Positions 58,525-64,000 of a DNA stretch of 64,000 nt are shown piece by piece (positions within the stretch are counted from its first letter, which is position 1; every line of letters begins with the position of its first letter). A program made the translations under genes and the position numbers. The DNA is taken from the NCBI RefSeq assembly GCF_018449435.1, contig NZ_JAHCMU010000015.1, positions 1 through 64,000 on the forward strand, written 5' to 3'. The DNA comes from Flagellimonas sp. 389 (GTDB taxonomy: Bacteria > Bacteroidota > Bacteroidia > Flavobacteriales > Flavobacteriaceae). The notes beneath the pieces were generated by a model that made no database searches, had not been told where the DNA came from, and worked only from the letters and a program-made list of their open reading frames with translations.

Positions 58525-59788
58525 AGTTGTTGTAACGGGTATGGGGGTCTGTGCACCTAATGGGATAGGCCTTCCTGAATTCACAAAAGCGTTAAAAAAT
58601 GGAACTAGCGGTATACGCTTTCATAAAGAATTGGAACAATTAAAATTTGGATGTCAAATTGCTGGTAAACCGATTATTGAAAATATTAATTTAAATAATT
58701 ACTTTACTAATCTGCAATTACGTGGGCTTAACGCAAGCGGAGTGCTTTATGGTGTTATTGCGGGTAAGGATGCTTGGCAAGATGCGGGCCTGCCCATATT
58801 TTCCGAAGAACATCCCGATTGGGATAGTGGGGTTGTATTCGGAACGGGAATTCTGGGTGTAGATAAGTTTCGGGAAGCAATTTATCAAGTGGATGAAGGT
58901 AATGTGCGACGATTGGGGAGTACCTCGGTAATCCAGACCATGGCTAGTGGAATCAGCGCTTATTTGGGAGGCATGTTAGGATGTGGAAATCAGGTTACGA
59001 CAAACTCTTCTGCTTGTACCACAGGTACCGAAGCTATTTTAATGGGGTATGAACGTATAAAATCCAAAAAAGCCGTTCGTGTATTGGTCGGCAGTTGTAG
59101 CGATAGCGGGCCTTATGTTTGGGGCGGATTTGATGCTATGCGTATACTTCCCAGAGGTTTTAATGCTAATCCCGATAAAGCTAGCAGGCCAATGAGTGCT
59201 TCTGCTTCCGGATTTATTCCAGGTAGCGGGGCCGGAGCCCTCGTTTTAGAATCTTTGAAGAGTGCCCTACAACGCAATGCGATTATTTATGCGGAGATTT
59301 TAGGAGGAAACATAAATAGTGGTGGCCAACGCGGAGGCGGCACTATGACAGCCCCAAATAATGAGGCAGTCGTTCGCTGTATCAAATCAGCCGTTAATGA
59401 TTCGGGTATTACTTCTAAAGAAATAGATGCCATTAATGGTCATTTGACCGCTACAACAAAGGATACGGTCGAAATACAAAATTGGAGCAATGCCTTAGGA
59501 CTTTCAAACATGGACTTTCCATACATCAATTCGTTTAAAAGTATGTTTGGACATTGTTTAGCGGCAGCGGGTAGCATTGAGTGTGTTGCCACGTTATTGC
59601 AATTTCGAGAAAAACAGTTATTCGGGACCATAAACTGCGAAGACGTACATCCAGAAATAAGCAAAGTAGTGGACAATTCAAAAATTCCACAAAATACAAT
59701 CGATTTTGAGCCTAAAATCATAGCGAAAGCAAGTTTTGGTTTTGGTGATGTAAATGCCTGTATTATTTTTAGCGCATATAATCAGTGA
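58514..59788 (+). CDS. FabF-like beta-ketoacyl-ACP synthase
   Basis: A 424-residue KAS II-type enzyme. Catalytic Cys168 (TNSSACTTGTEA), His310 (INGHLTATTKDTVE, where the usual HGTxT is HLTAT) and Lys342/His347 (FKSMFGHCLAAAG) are all present. It condenses malonyl-ACP with an acyl primer or chain. It overlaps the dehydratase gene and is followed by the ACP gene. Its specific role, probably chain elongation for the starter, is inferred from the cluster. Confidence 0.92.
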   Translation: MGNRVVVTGMGVCAPNGIGLPEFTKALKNGTSGIRFHKELEQLKFGCQIAGKPIIENINLNNYFTNLQLRGLNASGVLYGVIAGKDAWQDAGLPIFSEEHPDWDSGVVFGTGILGVDKFREAIYQVDEGNVRRLGSTSVIQTMASGISAYLGGMLGCGNQVTTNSSACTTGTEAILMGYERIKSKKAVRVLVGSCSDSGPYVWGGFDAMRILPRGFNANPDKASRPMSASASGFIPGSGAGALVLESLKSALQRNAIIYAEILGGNINSGGQRGGGTMTAPNNEAVVRCIKSAVNDSGITSKEIDAINGHLTATTKDTVEIQNWSNALGLSNMDFPYINSFKSMFGHCLAAAGSIECVATLLQFREKQLFGTINCEDVHPEISKVVDNSKIPQNTIDFEPKIIAKASFGFGDVNACIIFSAYNQ

Positions 59789-59806
59789 TAAACCTAAATA
59801 TTGAAG

Positions 59807-60061
59807 ATGCAAGAACAACAACGATATCAGAAGTTAAAAGAAATCATACAAACCTATTTACCAGACGATGTTTCTGTAAACGACATAACACCGGAAAGTA
59901 ATTTTACGCAGGAACTGAATATCAATTCCGCTAATTTGGTGGACATTGTATTGGATGTAGAGGATGCTTTTGACATTATGCTAGAGAATGAGGATATGGA
60001 TGGTATGCAAACCGTTAAGGATGCATTATTGATTATCGATACCAAACTTGCTGAAAAATGA
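59807..60061 (+). CDS. acyl carrier protein
   Basis: An 84-residue ACP. Ser41 in LNINSANLVDIVLD replaces the usual DSL context with NSA, but the Ser for phosphopantetheine remains, and four-helix features (TPESNFTQELNIN; VEDAFDIMLENEDMDGM) fit. The reported frame from TTG 59801 adds two residues; I chose the ATG at 59807. Its stop overlaps the next start (ATGA). It probably serves the KS, DH and ER of this cluster rather than general fatty-acid synthesis. Confidence 0.88.
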   Translation: MQEQQRYQKLKEIIQTYLPDDVSVNDITPESNFTQELNINSANLVDIVLDVEDAFDIMLENEDMDGMQTVKDALLIIDTKLAEK

Positions 60062-60483
60062 AAGATTTTCTAAACTATGCAACCAGTAAGCTCAGGGTAG
60101 ATAAACGATTGGTGTTTTTATACTGTTTGGTATATTTTACGTGGGGTATGGGCATGAACTGGTTTGGTGCTCAAATGGAAATAGCAAAGTTTACATTTTG
60201 GTGGCAGGTAATCACATGTTATATTCTTTATATGGTACCAATTTCCTTGCTCTTGAAAGGGTTGCCCTTTCACGCACAATATGCCTACGGACTTATAGCA
60301 ATGGGGCTTTTAGAGCTTAGCGGATATGCCTTGCAGACATCCTACGCGTATCCGAACAATATTTTAGATCAGTTCCTTAACATCCGTAATTTCAGCTTGG
60401 GGATGGCCCTCTTTTTTGCATTGTATTTTCCTCTGGGCAACTGGGGTGTTTCCAAAATTTACAATGCTTTGTTTGGGCGATAA
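60058..60483 (+). CDS. small multi-pass membrane protein of the polyketide cluster
   Basis: A 141-residue protein with about four membrane segments (for example LVFLYCLVYFTWGMGMNWF, LGMALFFALYFPLGNW). I recognise no family. It is translationally coupled to the ACP gene and is the last gene of the unit. It could anchor the enzymes, move the lipid product across the membrane, or give resistance; these are guesses. Confidence 0.78.
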   Translation: MKDFLNYATSKLRVDKRLVFLYCLVYFTWGMGMNWFGAQMEIAKFTFWWQVITCYILYMVPISLLLKGLPFHAQYAYGLIAMGLLELSGYALQTSYAYPNNILDQFLNIRNFSLGMALFFALYFPLGNWGVSKIYNALFGR

Positions 60484-60494
60484 GTCGATATGCT

Positions 60495-61007
60495 TTACTC
60501 GATATCAAAAACCATTTTGACCTTAACAAGATTATCAGCTCTGTTTTTCTTGATTTTAATACCGTAGTCAATAGAATAAAGACTTGCGACACCAATAAGT
60601 TGGTTTCCATCTTGGTTAAAAGTGATGGTTATCGACTTGGTAATATCCTTAATTGTTAGATTGCCGATGACAGTTAGCTTTTCACCTTCAGATTTTACTT
60701 GCTTGCTTTCAAATCGTATTCTTGGATAATCATCTGTGTCAAAATACTTTCCACTTTTTAGGGACCAATTCCTAAGACCATTGTTGGTATCCAAAGTTTC
60801 CGAAGCAACGGAACCTGTAAGGATGGAGTTTTCAGGGTTTTCAAAGTCTATAACCGATTCGGACTCAAAGCCAGAAATAGTTCCTTTGGTTTCCTTGGAA
60901 ACAAATTCAAAAGAAATTTTGGCATTGGTTATCTGTTTGGTTTGACCTTTTAAGGTGTGGATAGATAACCCTAGCACCAAAAAAACAACAATCTCAATAT
61001 TTCTCAT
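60495..61007 (-). CDS. YceI-family protein
   Basis: A 170-residue protein with a signal peptide (VVFLVLGLSIHTLKG) and the YceI lipocalin-like barrel: NAKISFEFVSKETKGTISGFE, SLKSGKYFDTDDYPRIRFES and GNLTIKDITKSITI. These proteins bind polyisoprenoids or other lipids in the periplasm. It converges on the polyketide cluster and could be related, but it is on the other strand. Confidence 0.88.
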   Translation of the reverse strand: MRNIEIVVFLVLGLSIHTLKGQTKQITNAKISFEFVSKETKGTISGFESESVIDFENPENSILTGSVASETLDTNNGLRNWSLKSGKYFDTDDYPRIRFESKQVKSEGEKLTVIGNLTIKDITKSITITFNQDGNQLIGVASLYSIDYGIKIKKNRADNLVKVKMVFDIE

Positions 61008-61326
61008 AGCCTATTTTGTTACAAAATAACAGATTTGACTTTAAAGAAACAATTACGAAATTATTTGAGGAGAAAACTGAATTTTGTTTAACTTCCATAG
61101 CATCAGGACTAGAAAATTCCTACATGGCCATTATCAAGATTCAAGAAATTAGTGCCTATTGTAATCAATAATTCACAAATATTTGTATATCAGTTTTTTA
61201 TAATCATTATTTATACGTAACTTAATTGTTAAATATCTAAAATGACGTTAAATTTTCTACAGCAGTGTAGGATAATTAGTAAATTGAATAAAAGTTTAGG
61301 GATAATGAAAGTATAAACAAAGTGCC
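61008..61326. other. 319-base AT-rich gap, nothing recognised
   Basis: Between the YceI start and the coiled-coil gene. No ORF of note, no clear promoter with both elements, no repeat. It must hold both divergent promoters. Confidence 0.6.
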
Positions 61327-61656
61327 ATGAATGATATTAACGAAAACAAGACGGTCCAAATTCAAGAGTTGCTCATTAAAATAGAGCGTAACAACAATAT
61401 CATTCAAAGACTTTCGAAAAAATTAAACTCGTATACCTGTGAACCCCATAATTCTTCTTGTTTTGAAAAAATGTACGACTTAAAGCATAATTTTAAGGTT
61501 TTCTCCGGGCAACAAAATCAAATCATGCGGTTATTAAATCAGAAAAAGGGAATGGCAGAAAATATGAACAAAGAATTACAGTTGCATTTAGAGCGCTTTA
61601 AACAATTGGAAAGTGATGTGGCTGCTTATCTCTTAGACATGAACCAATATTCCTAA
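61327..61656 (+). CDS. hypothetical helical protein (109 aa)
   Basis: A 109-residue soluble protein, predicted mainly helical with coiled-coil character (IQELLIKIERNNNIIQRLSK, NKELQLHLERFKQLESDV). Two Cys (CEPHNSSC) lie in the middle. No family recognised. It follows a long gap and precedes the EamA transporter by 106 bases. Confidence 0.65.
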   Translation: MNDINENKTVQIQELLIKIERNNNIIQRLSKKLNSYTCEPHNSSCFEKMYDLKHNFKVFSGQQNQIMRLLNQKKGMAENMNKELQLHLERFKQLESDVAAYLLDMNQYS

Positions 61657-61762
61657 ACCTTTTAAAGGGCTTTCATAATTAGATATGAATGCTCTTCCGC
61701 TAAGTTTTTTACGCTACGAAACATTCGTATTATTGTAATCAACTAATCAACATTACTTTTTA

Positions 61763-62680
61763 ATGGGCAGGTCTTCGAATGGAGCATTGGTCATCTTGGC
61801 TTTTTTTGCTATTTACGTTATTTGGGGCTCTACATATTTACTGAATAAGATTGCAGTATTAGAGCTACCTCCGTTTATGTTGGCTTCCTTTAGATTTACT
61901 ACTGCAGGTCTTTTAATTTTTATTTTGGCCAAAATTTTGGGCATTAAAATCACCATTACCAAAAAACAGTTGTTGAATACCATTATTGCAGGTTTTTTGT
62001 TTCTAAGCTTTGGTAATGGAGTGGTAGTATGGGCATTACGATATGTTGATACCGGCTTTGCAGCATTGGAAATATCGGCACAACCGCTTATTATTTTATT
62101 ATTGATGCGTATTCTTCAAGGTAAAAAAATACAACCCATGTCCGTGGTAGGAGTAGTTTTTGGAGTTATTGGTATCTATCTACTGGTGAGTCAAAAACAG
62201 ATAATTAACAAAGAAGATTCTATTTTGGGAATGGTAATGATATTTTTCTGCATGCTAAGTTGGGCATATGGCAGCCTCTTCGTGTCCAAAGCAGATTTAC
62301 CTGCCAATTATTTTGTAAATACGGGATATCAAATGTTTACGGGAGGAATTATTCTGGCATTGATGAGCTTGGGTTTTGGTGAAAACTGGACATCACCATT
62401 GGTTTGGAGCGTCAAAGTGCAGGGCGTAATGCTTTTATTGGTTGTCTTTGGAAGTATTTTGGCTTTTACCTCGTTCAATTATCTGTTAAAATCGGTTTCT
62501 CCTGAGAAAGTGGCTACTTCTACCTATGTAAATCCTATCGTTGCTTTAATTCTAGGACGGTACTTTTTGAATGAACAAATTACTGTACAATCTATTGTTG
62601 CAGCAATTGTCTTACTCACAGGAGTCTATTTTATCAATACAAAAAAAACCTTGGCTATTTTTGAGCGTTTTAAGCGATAG
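61763..62680 (+). CDS. EamA/DMT-family transporter
   Basis: A 305-residue protein with ten membrane segments in two EamA repeats: first ALVILAFFAIYVIWGSTYL, second about 150 onwards with ILGMVMIFFCMLSWAYGSLF, and the family's ending TYVNPIVALILGRYFLNEQIT. It probably exports amino acids, nucleosides or other metabolites; the substrate cannot be assigned. Confidence 0.92.
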   Translation: MGRSSNGALVILAFFAIYVIWGSTYLLNKIAVLELPPFMLASFRFTTAGLLIFILAKILGIKITITKKQLLNTIIAGFLFLSFGNGVVVWALRYVDTGFAALEISAQPLIILLLMRILQGKKIQPMSVVGVVFGVIGIYLLVSQKQIINKEDSILGMVMIFFCMLSWAYGSLFVSKADLPANYFVNTGYQMFTGGIILALMSLGFGENWTSPLVWSVKVQGVMLLLVVFGSILAFTSFNYLLKSVSPEKVATSTYVNPIVALILGRYFLNEQITVQSIVAAIVLLTGVYFINTKKTLAIFERFKR

Positions 62681-62890
62681 TGTTTGTGATAATGTTGTAT
62701 CGCAATATTTTTAGGTTTCGGTTTAAACCTTAGTACCTGAAAAATTATAGAAAAATGTTAATAATGAACGTTCAAGGGCATTTTATTGCATGAATATTCT
62801 GAAAAACAAATATTTCGACCCAACCATTTGCTATCTTTAGACTCTTATTAACATATACTAACTTTAAAATTATAATTACGAGTAAAATTT

Positions 62891-63349
62891 ATGGCTAAAT
62901 CACAACAGACTTATAACAAATCAGAAAGAGAAAAAAAGCGTTTAAAGAAAAGAGAAGAGAAGCAAAAAAAGAAGAATGCCAGAAAGGCAGAAGCCAAGGA
63001 AAGTGGTAAATCCGGAATTCAATTTGCTTATGTGGACCACAACGGAAATTTAACGGATACACCGCCGGATCCTACACAAAAAGTTGCTGTAGAGGCAGAG
63101 AACATAACTCTTGGTATTCCCAAAAAAGAGGATATTGAGGAAGAAGAGTTTGATCCAATACGAAATGGTAAAGTTTCCTTTTATGACAATTCAAAAGGAT
63201 TTGGCTTTATAATTGATTCTGAAACACAGGAAAAATATTTTTGTCATGTCAGTGGATTGATTGACGAAATTGCAGAGAACGATAAAGTATCTTTTGAACT
63301 CGAAAAAGGGATGAAGGGCATGAATGCGGTTCGGGTAAAGAAGATTTAA
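62891..63349 (+). CDS. cold-shock-domain protein with basic N-terminal extension
   Basis: A 152-residue protein. The N-terminus (1-40) is very rich in Lys, Arg and Glu (REKKRLKKREEKQKKK). The C-terminal cold-shock domain (about 90-150) has NGKVSFYDNSKGFGFIIDSE and FCHVSGLIDEIAENDKVSF, with RNP1-like KGFGFI. The basic extension likely adds nucleic-acid affinity. It is monocistronic with a long AT-rich leader. Confidence 0.92.
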   Translation: MAKSQQTYNKSEREKKRLKKREEKQKKKNARKAEAKESGKSGIQFAYVDHNGNLTDTPPDPTQKVAVEAENITLGIPKKEDIEEEEFDPIRNGKVSFYDNSKGFGFIIDSETQEKYFCHVSGLIDEIAENDKVSFELEKGMKGMNAVRVKKI

Positions 63350-63419
63350 TTTTAGGGACTAAGAAACCGTTACTTTCGTTACCAATGGTTTTTGAAGTAT
63401 CATTTTATTTTTATTGATT

Positions 63420-63977
63420 ATGGACTTTTTTTTTAAATACCGGTTTGTTTTATTGTTGTTCATATTCGTTGGATGTGCTTCCCAACAAAAAAATACTGCT
63501 ACTACTGAAGAAATTGAGAAGCTGGATAAGCTAATTGCCGAAATGGCATTTGAAATTAAAGCTCGATGGGCCAGACCACTTGTAAGCAACAGTCTTAATA
63601 GTATTGCAAACGCAGGTTTACTTCCCTTAGGAAGCACTGCGAATCAAATTGATTTAATAGGCACTTCTAGCCATTTTAGGATCATAGGCGATAGTGTTAC
63701 AGCTAACTTACCTTATTTTGGTGAAAGACAAATGGGAGCAGCTTATAACAGTGCTAATGGTGGTATTCAGTTCAGTGGAATGCCCAGGAATTTAAAAATA
63801 GTCAAGCAAGAGAACGGTAAAGGATATAAACTTGACTTTCAAATCAATAATAACACAGAAACGTATGATGTCAACGTAAACATACATCCTAATCTTCAAA
63901 GTCGCATCAATATAAATAGCTCTCACAGGAATGTGATATCGTATAGTGGTCGGGTTTATACTTACTTTACTAAATAA
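63420..63977 (+). CDS. DUF4251 lipoprotein
   Basis: A 185-residue protein starting at ATG 63420 (MDFFFKYRFVLLLFIFVGC), lipobox Cys19; the TTG at 63414 is less likely. The DUF4251 domain (about 60-180) contains GSTANQIDLIGTSSHFRIIG, LPYFGERQMGAAYNSANGGI and VNIHPNLQSRININSSHRN. Family function unknown; found in flavobacterial envelopes. Confidence 0.88.
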   Translation: MDFFFKYRFVLLLFIFVGCASQQKNTATTEEIEKLDKLIAEMAFEIKARWARPLVSNSLNSIANAGLLPLGSTANQIDLIGTSSHFRIIGDSVTANLPYFGERQMGAAYNSANGGIQFSGMPRNLKIVKQENGKGYKLDFQINNNTETYDVNVNIHPNLQSRININSSHRNVISYSGRVYTYFTK

Positions 63978-64000
63978 GTGTGTGGTCCTAAAGGCGGAGA

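Overview
The window looks like chromosomal DNA of a flavobacterium (Bacteroidota, probably a marine Flavobacteriaceae; the genus cannot be fixed from this sequence alone). The evidence is low GC, leaders without Shine-Dalgarno sequences, promoters of the Bacteroidota type (TTTG, about 18 bases, TAnnTTTG), many lipoproteins and short secreted proteins of families common in flavobacteria, a fused branched-chain E1, and a MutS2 without the Smr domain. I see no rRNA, no canonical tRNA, no insertion sequence, no prophage and no CRISPR array.

Layout. 1-2.3 kb: three tandem paralogous collagen-like lipoproteins, two of them behind a duplicated regulatory region. 2.3-6.2 kb: GNAT protein, GH26-like glycoside hydrolase, repeat-bearing surface protein and a membrane-anchored orphan. 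6.4-9.6 kb: a DNA-repair-like cassette (radical SAM/HhH protein, a 57-residue small ORF and a TIGR03915 protein), divergent from a self-cleaving-type XRE/S24 repressor with three operator-like sites between them. 9.6-14.7 kb: a minus-strand operon acpH-ggt-ATP-grasp-unknown-DUF3124 ending in a decayed marC. 14.8-24.4 kb: glmM, lipid acyltransferase, rhomboid, TlpA-like thioredoxin, a large FAD/Fe-S dehydrogenase and an LpxH-like phosphoesterase. 24.5-30.0 kb: aroC, then a four-gene operon of a dicarboxylate/amino-acid symporter, a GshB-like ATP-grasp ligase, an N-formylglutamate-amidohydrolase-like protein and a DUF1704 (QEGLA) metallopeptidase.

30.3-40.4 kb: secreted orphans, a MuiA/DUF4139 protein carrying an inserted SusC-type carboxypeptidase-like plus TonB-plug segment, small unknowns, a GmrSD-like DUF262/HNH protein and a structured-RNA candidate upstream of a small CPxC protein. 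Short tandem repeats mark the gaps. 40.7-53 kb: housekeeping and metabolism (mutS2, ung, response regulator, ppk1, nucleoside phosphorylase, SUI1, 2OG oxygenase, 2-oxoacid dehydrogenase E1). 53.1-54.3 kb: lipoprotein and OmpA-type lipoprotein.

54.3-60.5 kb is the most striking region: eight tightly packed or overlapping genes encoding an FAD oxidoreductase, a methyltransferase, a type III polyketide synthase with an intact Cys-His-Asn triad, a FabL-like enoyl reductase, a FabZ-like dehydratase, a FabF-like ketosynthase, an acyl carrier protein and a small membrane protein. I infer that dedicated type II fatty-acid enzymes make an acyl starter for the type III PKS, whose aromatic or pyrone product is then methylated and oxidised. 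The window ends with YceI, an EamA transporter, a cold-shock-domain protein and a DUF4251 lipoprotein.
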